Shown one piece after another: positions 18,630 to 27,948 of a stretch of 64,000 nucleotides of DNA. The stretch is from Trogon surrucura (lineage: Eukaryota; Chordata; Aves; Trogoniformes; Trogonidae), in NCBI GenBank assembly GCA_020746105.1, contig CM036657.1, positions 5,793,294 to 5,857,293 on the forward strand, given 5' to 3'. Under the pieces are notes generated by a model. The model saw only the letters and a list, made by a program, of their open reading frames with translations. It was not told where the DNA came from and did no database searches. Made by a program: the position numbers and the translations under genes. Position 1 is the stretch's first letter; each line of letters opens with the position of its first letter.

Positions 18630-19312
18630 CAGCTGAGTCTATTACGGTATCTGATGATTCTGTGCATCTAATAAATTCTACCAGTTCTGGTCCACTTGGG
18701 AATGGGTTGGCAGCACTATTGATTGGAAGATCCTCTGCAACAAAGCAAGGTATATTCGTACAACCAGGTGTTATTGATGCAGACCATGTGGGAGTTATTA
18801 AAATTATGGTTAGAGTGTTCTTACCACCTCTGTTTATTCCAAAAGGGAGTGTTATTGCTCAACTTATACCTTTCTATCCTCAAGTACCACAAGAATCCCT
18901 CTCAAATGATATACGACAAGGAGGCTTTGGAAGTACGGGTCCTCTAACGGCTTTTGCTGAACTCTTGTCATCTAACAAACCCCTGCGAAAGGTAACCATT
19001 ACCCTACAGTCAAATTGTGGTGAAAATAACTCTTCTTTTCAGGCAGAAATGATGCTAGATACTGGTTCGAACGTTACCATAATCCCTTTGTCAGCGTGGC
19101 CTGCTTCCTGGCCTACAACAATTTTACAAGAAAAGATCCTCGGAATCGCTGGTTGTGGTCTCACATCTCAAAGCAAAAATTTTGTATCCATTACAGATAG
19201 CGAGAAAAATCAGGCGTTTGTTAAACCTTATGTCATGAGCACCCCCTTGTGGATCATCGGTCGCGATGTGTTAAGTCAGTGGAATGTCGTCCTTACCAGT
19301 AACCATTTTTAG
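18470..19312 (+). CDS. pro: P1 dUTPase-protease (pro frame), intact
   Basis: Reached by -1 frameshift from gag; about 280 codons to TAG at 19310-19312. The first half is a dUTPase: GSAGIDL (motif 1, ~18610), GRSSATKQG and GVIDADHVG (motifs 2-3, ~18727-18792) and a C-terminal GGFGSTG (motif 5, ~18921-18941). This enzyme hydrolyses dUTP and keeps uracil out of viral DNA. The second half is the aspartic protease: active site LDTGS (D codon at 19058-19060) and the IIGRDVL block near the C-terminus. A dUTPase fused upstream of the protease is a betaretrovirus feature and absent from alpharetroviruses. All key motifs look intact. Confidence 0.95.
   Translation, partial: REGPRGGRGDSSPPKPLTSHPTAQESKLDPRGNRGCLSTMCAATKGSAGIDLVTAESITVSDDSVHLINSTSSGPLGNGLAALLIGRSSATKQGIFVQPGVIDADHVGVIKIMVRVFLPPLFIPKGSVIAQLIPFYPQVPQESLSNDIRQGGFGSTGPLTAFAELLSSNKPLRKVTITLQSNCGENNSSFQAEMMLDTGSNVTIIPLSAWPASWPTTILQEKILGIAGCGLTSQSKNFVSITDSEKNQAFVKPYVMSTPLWIIGRDVLSQWNVVLTSNHF
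19303..19312 (+). promoter_or_regulatory. P1 pro-pol frameshift window
   Basis: The pol frame has stop codons at 19198-19200, 19222-19224 and 19300-19302, so the switch must happen between 19303 and the pro stop at 19310-19312. In the pro frame this window reads CAT TTT TAG. A -1 slip on the T5 run (T TTT, next codon TTA in the pol frame) is the only visible route. A small hairpin (GAGCA 19324-19328 with TGCTC 19335-19339) lies downstream. Confidence 0.7.
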
Positions 19313-22017
19313 TGACGGCCGCTGAGCAAAAGGATGCTCGACCCACAATTAAGCTGTCCTGGATTACGGAAGAGCCTGTGCGGGTTGCTCAGTGGCCCAT
19401 CTCAGCAGAAAAATTAGAGCATCTACATGAATTAGTAAATGAACAATTACAATTGGGACATTTAAAAATATCTCACAGCCCCTGGAATACCCCTGTTTTT
19501 GTAATTCAAAAAAGGTCTGGAAAGTGGCGTTTATTGCATGATTTACGAGCAGTTAATGAACAAATGCTGCCATTTGGGGCCCTTCAACCGGGTATTCCGT
19601 CACCTGCTGGACTCCCAAAGGAGTATCATCTCTTTGTAATTGATGTTAAAGATTGTTTCTTTAGTATTCCTTTACATCCAGAGGATACTAAGCGGTTTGC
19701 CTTCAGTTTACCATCTATAAACAATAACGCTCCTATGAAACGATATGAATGGGTCGTTCTCCCACAGGGTATGCGTAATAGTCCTACTATTTGTCAATGG
19801 TTTGTGGATCAAGCATTACATCAGTGGAGGGAAAATAATCCTAATCTCCTCGCATATCACTACATGGACGACATTCTAGTGGCAAGCAAACAACCTTTGT
19901 CTATTGATAAGGAGAAAGAATTGTTGTCCAATCTTGAGCAGTGGGGGTTACGTGTTGCAGAAGAAAAAATCCAACGAACTGAACCTTGGTTATACCTAGG
20001 TTTCGAGGTTACCAGAAATCGATTTAAACCTCAAAAATTAACAATGCATGCAGTAATTCAAAATGTGAATGATGTACAAAAACTGTTAGGTGACATTCAA
20101 TATGTTCGTGCATGGGCCGGTATCAATAATTCAGATTTAATCCCTCTTCGCTCTTTGTTAGAAGGTTCCACAAGTATTACTGACCAGCGTACGCTTACCG
20201 AGGAAGGTAAGACAGCACTTGCTATAATCTCTCGAAAAATAAATAACATTTGTGTATATCGATTTGATCCACAACTCACCATTGGCATCTACGTTTTTAA
20301 TTTAAAAGCAGAGCAAATGGCCCTTATCGGCCAGACCACTTCTGATGGCAAACAGTTTTTTCCTTTGGAATGGGTTTTTACTAAAAGTGTACCTACTGTC
20401 TCTGTTCTTCGACGCATTGATAATTTGGGTGAACTTATTCTAAAAGCTAAGCAGCGTGTTCGACAAGTTTTCGGTACTGAACCTACTACTGTGACACTTC
20501 CATTTAAAATGTCTCTTCTTATCGAAGAATGGCAATTGACTTCTGTTATTTTTGCTACTGCTGTATTAGGTTTGACTATTGATAACCATTATCCACAAAG
20601 CCCAATATTTTCTGTGAATCTTCCTTTCAGGAGTGCCAGTGTTCGTTCAGATTCCCCGCTCAAGGACTGTCCTACTGTGTTTACTGATGCCAGTGGTAAA
20701 ACTTCAAAATATGGTTTTTCTGTGAAAGTCGAGGGAAAATGGCAGTCTACTGTGTATACTGCACTCGGAGTGTCTGTACAAATTTTAGAATTGAAAGCAG
20801 TTATACTTGCATTTGAACATTTTAACTCTACACCGTTTAATCTTATTTCAGATTCTCTTTACGTTAGCTCTATTCTTGAAAGAATTACTGATGCGCTACT
20901 GGGTAAGTTTGCCAACCCTCTTATTGAAAAAGAAATAATTTATTTGTTAAATTTAGTTAATAGCCGTCATTATCCTTTTTTCTCTACTCACATTCGTAGT
21001 CATACCCAATTACCTGGATTTCTCAGTGCAGGTAACTCTGTGATTGATCAGGCTGTAGCAGCCCCAGTAGTAGGGCTGACTCCTTTTGCCCAAGCTGAAC
21101 TTTCGCATCAGTTTTTTCATCAATCAGCACGCAGTTTACAAAAGGAGTTTGATATTTCTCGTCCTATGGCCCGTGGCATTATCGCTATGTGTCCAGACTG
21201 TTCCAAATTACCTCCTCTACAACAGACTGGTACCAACCCTCGTGGATTGGAGGCTGGTAAATTATTTCAATCTGACGTTACAATTTATCCTGCTTTTGGT
21301 CGGTGGCGTTTTGTTCATGTTACTATTGATTCCCACAGTAAACTTGTGTGGGCCTCCGCAATGACAAACATCAAAGGCCGCACGACATGTCGCCATTGGC
21401 TGGAAGCATTTGCTGTTTTAGGCAAACCCGATATCCTCAAAACAGATAATGGTACCAATTATATTAGCCGAGTAGCTCAGTCTTTTTTATCTGCCTGGGG
21501 TGTTCAACACCAATTGGGTGTCCCTTATAACAGCACTGGACAAGCCATTGTCGAACGAAAACATCAGGACCTTAAACGCTTATTCCGAGCGTTACGAAAA
21601 GAAGGAGAACATACCCTCACACCTCAGGAAATCGTTATGAAAGCGGTATATGTTCACAATTGGAAGACGTACATCGATGTGGTAGATACTAAACAACAAC
21701 TGACGCCCATTCAACTTCATCATCAAAGAAAAGGATCCTTATTAACACACGATGTTTCTGTACAAATTTGGGACCCCGCTACACAAAAATGGTTTGGACC
21801 GGTGAGATTATTAACTTGGGGGCGGGGTTATGCTTGTGTTTTTCTAGGTGACAAATCATCGTGGGTACCCGCGAAGTGGGTGAAACCGTGGATAGCGAAA
21901 AATACTGAAGAACGTAGCAGCCCAATTCAGGACGAGGCGGCGCAGGCAACTACGTCTACGGCCTCTTCGCTCGATACTGGAACAAGAACTACAGATATCA
22001 TTACCACTGGTACCTAA
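19309..22017 (+). CDS. pol: P1 Pol: reverse transcriptase, RNase H, integrase
   Basis: About 902 codons, open throughout. Reverse transcriptase: LHDLRAVN block, palm VIDVKDCFF, LPQGMRNSPT, and catalytic YMDD at 19861-19872. RNase H: FTDASGK, ELKAV, SDSLY and an RSH block near 20998, giving the D-E-D catalytic set. Integrase: zinc domain H-x3-H (HQFFH) with CPDC, then catalytic SDVTIYP, TDNGTNY and VERKH (the D, D-x35-E set), then a C-terminal SH3-like domain. There is no ATG at the start; the first in-frame codons after the window are TTA GTG, so synthesis by frameshift is expected. The next element, env, starts 354 bp after its TAA. Confidence 0.95.
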   Translation, partial: LVTAAEQKDARPTIKLSWITEEPVRVAQWPISAEKLEHLHELVNEQLQLGHLKISHSPWNTPVFVIQKRSGKWRLLHDLRAVNEQMLPFGALQPGIPSPAGLPKEYHLFVIDVKDCFFSIPLHPEDTKRFAFSLPSINNNAPMKRYEWVVLPQGMRNSPTICQWFVDQALHQWRENNPNLLAYHYMDDILVASKQPLSIDKEKELLSNLEQWGLRVAEEKIQRTEPWLYLGFEVTRNRFKPQKLTMHAVIQNVNDVQKLLGDIQYVRAWAGINNSDLIPLRSLLEGSTSITDQRTLTEEGKTALAIISRKINNICVYRFDPQLTIGIYVFNLKAEQMALIGQTTSDGKQFFPLEWVFTKSVPTVSVLRRIDNLGELILKAKQRVRQVFGTEPTTVTLPFKMSLLIEEWQLTSVIFATAVLGLTIDNHYPQSPIFSVNLPFRSASVRSDSPLKDCPTVFTDASGKTSKYGFSVKVEGKWQSTVYTALGVSVQILELKAVILAFEHFNSTPFNLISDSLYVSSILERITDALLGKFANPLIEKEIIYLLNLVNSRHYPFFSTHIRSHTQLPGFLSAGNSVIDQAVAAPVVGLTPFAQAELSHQFFHQSARSLQKEFDISRPMARGIIAMCPDCSKLPPLQQTGTNPRGLEAGKLFQSDVTIYPAFGRWRFVHVTIDSHSKLVWASAMTNIKGRTTCRHWLEAFAVLGKPDILKTDNGTNYISRVAQSFLSAWGVQHQLGVPYNSTGQAIVERKHQDLKRLFRALRKEGEHTLTPQEIVMKAVYVHNWKTYIDVVDTKQQLTPIQLHHQRKGSLLTHDVSVQIWDPATQKWFGPVRLLTWGRGYACVFLGDKSSWVPAKWVKPWIAKNTEERSSPIQDEAAQATTSTASSLDTGTRTTDIITTGT

Positions 22018-22371
22018 TACTGTAGCATTTCGGAGAGAAGTTGAGAAGCTTACAATCACTAAAGTGTGTGGACTACACTGACCACCTTGTGGCTGCACAG
22101 TGTGGCTCCAAGGACATTTTTACTGTGGAGGGTGTGGGAAACTGGTTTTTTTCTTATAATAGTAGAAAGTGGTTTTTAAGGTTGTTTAGTTTGTAGGTAT
22201 AGGTTTATCCCTGTTATAACTTCGTGTTTAGTTTAAATATCTAGAGTTGTTTTTAAGAGAAGGAATTAGCCTTGTTATAGACACAAATCAATTCTATTAT
22301 AAACTAGTTAATTATTGTCAAACATACTGATACTGTACAGTCTTAATATTTGAAGAATTGCAAAAGTCATA
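22018..22371 (+). other. P1 pol-env spacer
   Basis: 354 bp with no supported frame. Two acceptor-like sites for the env mRNA are visible: a T-rich tract TTTTTTTCTTATAATAG with AG at 22161-22162, and CTGATACTGTACAG ending near 22342. It could also hold an RNA export element, but no known element was recognised. In most retroviruses env overlaps or closely follows pol, so the spacer is longer than usual. Confidence 0.5.
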
Positions 22372-23610
22372 ATGATCCGCCTGATGTTCCTCACCTGTTT
22401 ATGGATTAATTGGACATTAGCAGACTTCCCTATGACGAATTTTTGGGTACAATGGGCAAGTCAGACTGGCAATGATGCTTTTTGCTTACATTTAACATCA
22501 GCAGCTGATCCCTTTAAGACATGTTTAATTGGAACACCTGTATCCCCTTTTCAATTGGGTGACTGTAGAAAAGCAAGTAATAGCAGCCACTGTCTTGCCA
22601 TGATTGTTAAGAATTTATCAGTGCCACTTCCTTGGGATCCCCAAGAGCTGGATTTACTAAACAGTCGAAAACCAAATGGGTATGGGTGTATTTACTTCGG
22701 TTCCTGGAATTTGTCACTATCTCCAAAACAAAATTGGCTGACTCCCCATAAAAATTTTAATCATTCTGAGTATTGTGGATCTCGCCCTTATGGTTGGGGA
22801 CCTGGACATTTATATTTAAAAATCACCTCTCCTCTTTCGTTACCGCCCCACATTTACTTGATTTGTGGCGACCGTGCTTGGCAAGGAATTCCTAGCTTTG
22901 CTCACGGTGGTCCTTGTTACCTTGGTCATTTAGCCTTACTTGCTCCATCTAAAGAATTTTTTGCAACCTTGCATCATACCCGAACCAAAAGAAGTATTTC
23001 TCTATTGCCTCCTGACTGTAATGACGATGTGGATCTATGGGGTCCCACAGCCAGGGTTTTTGCTTCCTTAATTCCTGGCATTGGCACTTCTCATGCTTTA
23101 CAACAAATTCAAAAACTGGCATGTTGGACAGCAAAACAAGCTAATGTCACTACTCAAGTAATATCCCAACTAGCCCAAGATATGAGCAGTCTGCGTCAAG
23201 CAGTCCTTCGAAATCGTGCTGCCATTGATTTTCTATTACTAGCTCAAGGTAAAGGGTGTGAGGAATTTCAAGGAATGTGCTGTTTTAACCTGTCGGATCA
23301 TAGTGACTCGATTCACAAACAACTATATTGGCTTCAACAACATACACAAAAAATTACTGTAGGCCATAATCCTTTTGATGACTGGCTTTTGTCTTTTGGA
23401 ATTCCTGCCTGGCTTAAAGATGGAATTAAGATGGTTATAATCATTATTGTTGTTGTATTGATTGTAGTTTGTATGGGACCTTGCATCATCCAATGTTTCT
23501 CTGCTCAGATCAGAAGGCTAGCTGATGCTGTGTTTGATAAAAGAGGGGGAGATGTTGCGGGCCTTGCTGGCGCCATAACATTGCAGCCTGCGCTTGGGAG
23601 AATACCTTAG
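22372..23610 (+). CDS. env: P1 envelope glycoprotein, open frame
   Basis: 412 codons. Residues ~1-17 are a hydrophobic signal peptide. The surface subunit is short, about 190 residues after the signal, with several N-x-S/T sites, and ends at an RTKR furin-type site (residues 204-207). No CXXC motif is evident in it. The transmembrane subunit starts at 208 with an internal, cysteine-flanked fusion loop (C-x..., then VFASLIPGIG, then ACW), a heptad region, and CX6CC at 296-304. The membrane anchor is at about 357-378. This internal loop is the alpharetrovirus arrangement. The frame runs through the polypurine tract, and residues ~395-412 are encoded by U3 of the 3' LTR. Half-length surface subunit is unusual; function unknown. 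Confidence 0.9.
   Translation: MIRLMFLTCLWINWTLADFPMTNFWVQWASQTGNDAFCLHLTSAADPFKTCLIGTPVSPFQLGDCRKASNSSHCLAMIVKNLSVPLPWDPQELDLLNSRKPNGYGCIYFGSWNLSLSPKQNWLTPHKNFNHSEYCGSRPYGWGPGHLYLKITSPLSLPPHIYLICGDRAWQGIPSFAHGGPCYLGHLALLAPSKEFFATLHHTRTKRSISLLPPDCNDDVDLWGPTARVFASLIPGIGTSHALQQIQKLACWTAKQANVTTQVISQLAQDMSSLRQAVLRNRAAIDFLLLAQGKGCEEFQGMCCFNLSDHSDSIHKQLYWLQQHTQKITVGHNPFDDWLLSFGIPAWLKDGIKMVIIIIVVVLIVVCMGPCIIQCFSAQIRRLADAVFDKRGGDVAGLAGAITLQPALGRIP
23539..23552 (+). promoter_or_regulatory. P1 polypurine tract
   Basis: AAAAGAGGGGGAGA directly abuts the 3' LTR. It lies inside the env coding frame. Confidence 0.95.
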
Positions 23611-24009
23611 ATTCTTTGATCCTCGAGGTCAGCCTGCCCGTGATGTGCCTCCCTGAAGTAAACAAGTCACGGATCGTTAAGGTCAGTCTGCCTTTGTTCT
23701 GCCTCCTTGAAGCAAAACAAGGTTACAAATCTTTCTTGTTTGTCATTGAGAACAAAGACACTAGACATCTGGAGATGCAACGTCCTGACAGTTTAAGTGT
23801 AGGCATATTAGATGTAACCGCACCAATCAGTAACTGTTGTAGTAGATAGAATGTAGTAATGACCAATGAGACAATAGAAAGTGTAATGTACTGAGAGTTG
23901 AAAAGAGTATAAATGTTTGGTAGAAAAGAATAAAGTTGGATCTGTTTGTTCGCGCTCATATTGAGTCGTTGCCTGCAGTTCCTGTTTCTCCAGCATAAGG
24001 CTCCCCGCA
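23553..24009 (+). mobile_element. P1 3' LTR
   Basis: 457 bp, the same length as the 5' LTR and no difference found by eye. It carries the end of env (to 23610), the 54-bp tandem repeats, CCAAT, TATAAAT (23908) and AATAAA. It is followed by the right target duplication CCAGCC at 24010-24015. Confidence 0.95.
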
Positions 24010-25676
24010 CCAGCCACTCCTCCCCAAGCCTGTAGCGCTGCTGGGGGTTGGTGTGGCCAAAGTGCAGGACCTGGCATTTGGCCTTATTGAATTTCATGAT
24101 GTTGGCCTTGGCCCAGTGATCCAGCCTATCCAGATCCCTCTGGAGAGCCTCCCTACCCTCAAGCAGATCGACACTTCCACCCAGCTTGGTGTCATCTGCA
24201 AACTCACTGAGGGTGCACTCCATCCCCTCATCCAAATCATTGATGAAGATGTTAAACAGGAGTGGCCCCAGTACTGAGCCCTGGGGGACACCACTCGTGA
24301 CTGATTGACAACTGGATTTAACTCCATTGACCACAACTCTTTGGACTCGGCCATCCAACCAATTTTTCACCCAGCAAAGCACATGCCCATCCAAGACACG
24401 AGCAGTTAATTTCTCTAGGAGAATGCTGTGGGCAACTGTGCCAAATCCCTTACTAAAGTCAAGGTAGATGACATCCACAGCCTTTCCTTCATCCAGCAAG
24501 TGGGTCACCCAGTCATAGAAGGAGATCAGGTTTGTTAAACAGGACTTGCCCTTCCCAAACCCATGCTGACTGGATCTGATCACCTGGTTACCCTGCATGT
24601 GCTGCATAATGGAATTCGGGATGATCTGCTCCATCAGTTTCCCTAGGACTGAAGTCAAGCTAACAGGCTTGTAGTTTCCCAGATCATCCTTCCTCTGACA
24701 ATAGTCCTATACTCCATCCAAGTGGCCAGCCCTTCCTTCCACAATTTATATTCTCTTCTTCCACTTGAGTTTGCCCAGCAGATCCCTGGTTAACCATGCA
24801 GGTCTTCTGGATCTCTTCTTGATTTCCTACCTGTTGGGATGCACTGATCTTGAGCATGGAAGAAGTGGTCCTTGAATAATGAACAACTCTCTTGGGCCCC
24901 TTTACCTTCTAGTACCCTGTCCCATGGCGTTTCACCTAGCAATTGCTTGAAGAGGCCAAAGTTGGCCCTGCTCAAGTCCAGAGTTGTGATCCTGCTTGGT
25001 ATTCTGTTCCTTTCGCACAGGATCCTGAACTCCACCATCTCATGGTCGCTGCAGCCAAGATTGCCCTCAACCTTCACTGCTTCAACCAGACCTTCCTTGT
25101 TGATGAGCATAAGGTCCAGCAGCGCTCCTCTCCTGGTCAGCTCATCCACCATTTGCATCAAGAAGTTATCATCGATGCACTGGAGGAACCTCCTGGACTG
25201 AGGATGGCTGGCTGTATAGGCCTTCCAGGAAATATCTGAGAACCAGGGCCTGGGATTGAGAGGCTGCTGTCAGCTGCCTGTAAAAGGCCTCATCAACTTC
25301 CTCCTCCTGATCAGGTGGCCTGTAATAGACACCCACCAGAGTATCACCCATGCTAGCCTGCCCCTTCATTCTCACCCACAAACTCTCGACTTGCTCCTCA
25401 TCCTCCCCTGGATAGATCTCAGTACATTCCAGTTGCTCTCTCACGTAAAGAGCAACTCCACCCCCTCGCCTTGTTGGCCTGTCTTTCCTAAAAAGGACAT
25501 AGCCATCAAGGCCCACGTTCCAGTTATGCGAGTTGTCCCACCACATCTCTGAATCGCAATGAGATCGTAGCTCTTCAACCGCACACAGATTTCTAGTTCA
25601 CCCTGCTTATTCCCCATGCTTCTTGCATTGGTATACATACACTTAAGAGACTTAATTGAGGAGCATCTGTTACAGA
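24010..25676 (-). repeat. CR1 LINE, reverse transcriptase and endonuclease part
   Basis: Continuation of the minus-strand CR1 from 15825. From right to left: endonuclease region (about 25560-24790, with the [10 protein letters not shown] start near 25630 and the [15 protein letters not shown] block near 25130), then reverse transcriptase (24658-24020, with [12 protein letters not shown]-type, [22 protein letters not shown] and FADDTK). Frameshifts and stops divide it. Around 24700-24720 the linker between the two domains joins directly to mid reverse transcriptase, so several hundred bases are deleted. ORF1 is not present. Confidence 0.9.
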
Positions 25677-25930
25677 TAAACACATCTTGTACGCAAGATG
25701 TGCGTGGGAGTGAACGGGAGAGTGTGATCAAAACAGACCTGGGAACATTTGTTCTCCCTGTGTGGTAAGAGAGTGATTGAAGGAGTACATGAGCTAATAA
25801 CAACCCTGGCTGCATTGTCTGGTCTCCTGTTTGTAACCCATAACCAGTGGTTTTGCTAATAAACTTTGTCTTAGCTTCTCTTGAGAGCTGAGTCTGTGCC
25901 AAACGTAGGGCTCAGCAAATAAACTACTCA
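25677..25930 (+). mobile_element. Beta-like ERV LTR, 3' part
   Basis: About 254 bp ending ACTCA, with AATAAAC near 25858. It lies just before a Lys-type primer site. The CTTGTAC...GAGCTAATAA part matches 29835-29950 within P3, and that fragment in turn overlaps the LTR start seen at 63899-64000. The three partial copies together tile one LTR family. Confidence 0.7.
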
Positions 25931-25938
25931 GCTGAAAA

Positions 25939-25956
25939 TGGCACCTGAACAGGGAT
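25939..25956 (+). other. Primer binding site, tRNA-Lys type
   Basis: TGGCACCTGAACAGGGAT, close to the Lys-3 primer site (TGGCGCCCGAACAGGGAC). It supports a betaretrovirus-like element to the right. Confidence 0.85.
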
Positions 25957-26068
25957 TCAACAAATAAACTACTCTGGTGGTGGCTCTGTGGTCAAACAGC
26001 TTAAAGCAGAAAACAGGCGGTGCGCACCTTTTACAGGGGCCTTGGGTAAGGCTCATGACATGCTAAAC

Positions 26069-27166
26069 ATGGGGCTCCAAAGAGCACAAGCTCTATGCGG
26101 AAGTATTACAGCGTATATTACATGAACAGGGATTTAAAGTACCAACTTCTTGGGTAGTGCAATTGCTTCTATGGGTTAAGGAATATTGTAACTGATTTCC
26201 TAATTCAGGCTCTTATGATACAAAATTGTGGGCAAAGGTTGGTGAGGAATTACAGACTAAGAAAGATTTACAGTTTAAGGTACCAGATGAGTTAGTTATT
26301 ACGTGGCAGACCATTTACACTGCTTTAACTGGATTACAGCCTACCAAGGAACTCCTGCAAGCGGCAGGAACAACTGCTTCAGCCGAACCCCTAATTTGCA
26401 TCGATCAGGGCACGGCAGAACACATTTCTGATAAAGTGTCTGTGGATCCATGTGATCCTGGTACTATTGATCCTGAAAAGAAGTCAGATTTATACCCACC
26501 TGTAAAGCCTATTAAAACTATGGCAGCAGAAGCTCCAATGGCAGAACAAATTCTGAAAAATAAATCACGGACACCCTCTCCTATCCGTATTTAAAATCCA
26601 CCTGCAGCACTTGCTCCAGCGACACCTCCAAATGCAAGGGCAGAGCCATCCTTAAATGATTTTTTAGAGTATCTTATGATGCCTGTACTGGCGCCTTCCT
26701 ATAAACCCGTTGCTGAGCAAATAAAGGAGGGGGCTATTAACAATGGCGATTTTGCTATGTGGGTGGCATGTCCTGTGCTACATCAGCCAAACCAACCTCC
26801 CGAATATCAGCAATTCATGTATGAGCTTGTTAAAGAAGTACGGAAGGCCATACGAGAATATGGGCTGCAGAATAATTATACCATAAATTGCAAACAATTG
26901 GAGAATCTCATACTATGACACCCTATGACTGGAAATCTCTGATGAGATTGGTTCTGAGTGCAGCACAATATACCGTTTGGTCGGCAGAGTATAAGGAACT
27001 CGCCACGGTTCAGACTATGGATAGTATTGCAAGTTTAACCCCAGGTGGTATGGCAGAATATATGGCAAAAGGACAATATGCCATGCCGCAAGCTCAGGCA
27101 AATTTAGCAAGGCCAATCTTACAACAAGTAACTACATTAGCAATGAAAAGTCTGAGAAGTGTGTAA
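26069..27166 (+). pseudogene. gag: Beta-like ERV gag, matrix to capsid
   Basis: Broken gag. An ATG-GGG at 26069 may be the myristoylated start. Matrix-like sequence follows (KLYAEVLQRIL region), with a stop near 26190. 26226-26594 continues matrix and linker; 26676-26918 and 26888-27166 give capsid N-terminal sequence, including the TPYDWKSLMRLVL and QYTVWSAEY blocks typical of alpha/beta capsids. The capsid C-terminal half appears separately at 32418. The element was split by CR1 insertions. Confidence 0.75.
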
Positions 27167-27399
27167 GAGACTGTGTTAAATGATTGTCTCAACCTTGCAG
27201 AAATTCCCCACGAAGAAACTTCAAGGCTGCTGTTTGCAAGCTTGGACCACTGATAAGTCCTAAACAACAACTTAAGGGCCCAGCCCAGATAAGCCACGGG
27301 GCTCGAAATCCTAAACAGCAACTTCTGGGCCTGGCTCAACTGCTCATAAGGCAGCTGTCCTGCAAGCACAAGAGCCCAACGGCGTGCAAGTTGTCAAGT
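27167..27399 (+). other. ERV remainder with short tandem duplication
   Basis: Non-coding. Two imperfect ~50-bp units (TCCTAAACAACAACTTAAGGG at 27258 and TCCTAAACAGCAACTTCTGGG at 27310) lie here. It may be ERV or host sequence between the gag break and the CR1 tail. Confidence 0.35.
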
Positions 27400-27948
27400 C
27401 ATAGAATCATAGAATCACAGAATGACCTAGGTTGGAAGGGACCTTAAAGATCATCTAATCCAACCTCCCTGTCACGAGCAGGGACGCCTCTCTACTAGAT
27501 CAGGCTACTCAAGGCTCTGTCCAACCTGGCCTTGAACACCTCCAGGGAGGGGGCAGCCACAACATCTCTGGGCAACTTATTCCAGAGTCTTGCCACCCTC
27601 ATACTGAAGAATTTCTTCCTAAGATCTAATCTAAATCTATTCTCCTTCAACTTCAACCCATTTCCCCTTGTCCTATCAGTGGACACTCTTGTAAAAAGTC
27701 CCTCTCCAGCCTTCCTGTAGGATCCCTTCAGATATTGGAAGGCAGCTATTAGGTCCCCCCGAAGTCTTCTCTTTTCAAGACTGAACAATCCCAGCTCCCA
27801 CAGCCTGTCCTCGTAGCAGAGGTGCTCCAGCCCCTGGATCATCTTTGTGGCCTCCTCTGAACGTGCTCCAATAGTTCTATGTGCCTCTTATGGTGGGGGC
27901 ACAAGAACTGGACGCAGGATTCGAGGTGGGGTCTCACAAGAGCAGAGT
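27400..27948 (-). repeat. CR1 LINE, 3' end (outer, split element)
   Basis: Minus-strand CR1 with a tail at about 27400-27425 (ATAGAATCATAGAATC) and C-terminal coding sequence. At 27948 it ends with AGAGCAGAGTA; the matching next part of the same CR1 starts at 28213 (TAAAGGGGGAGGATC). The intervening 27949-28212 is a second CR1 inserted in it. It continues through 28213-28681 and 31283-31945. Confidence 0.85.

Larger units (their letters stand above)
15826..24009 (+). mobile_element. Complete endogenous provirus P1
   Basis: An 8,184-bp provirus in the order LTR, tRNA-Trp primer site, gag, pro with dUTPase, pol, env, polypurine tract, LTR. The two 457-bp LTRs appear identical and the target duplication CCAGCC is perfect, so integration was recent on an evolutionary scale. 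Gag, pro, pol and env have no visible stop or frameshift other than the two expected programmed shifts. The gag-pro-pol layout (three frames, dUTPase at the start of pro, two gag zinc knuckles) is betaretrovirus-like. The primer site and the transmembrane envelope (internal fusion loop between cysteines, CX6CC) are alpharetrovirus-like. It lies in a minus-strand CR1. Confidence 0.95.

Noticed and set aside
19177-19183. AAATTTT, in frame as A AAT TTT, looks like the betaretrovirus pro-pol slip site
   Set aside because: A -1 slip here leads into a pol-frame stop at 19198-19200, with more stops at 19222 and 19300, so it cannot give Pol in this copy.
23723-24000. Minus-strand frame joining CR1 reverse transcriptase to P1 LTR sequence
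   Set aside because: It is a junction artefact: P1 inserted in the CR1, and the last ~95 codons are antisense LTR.
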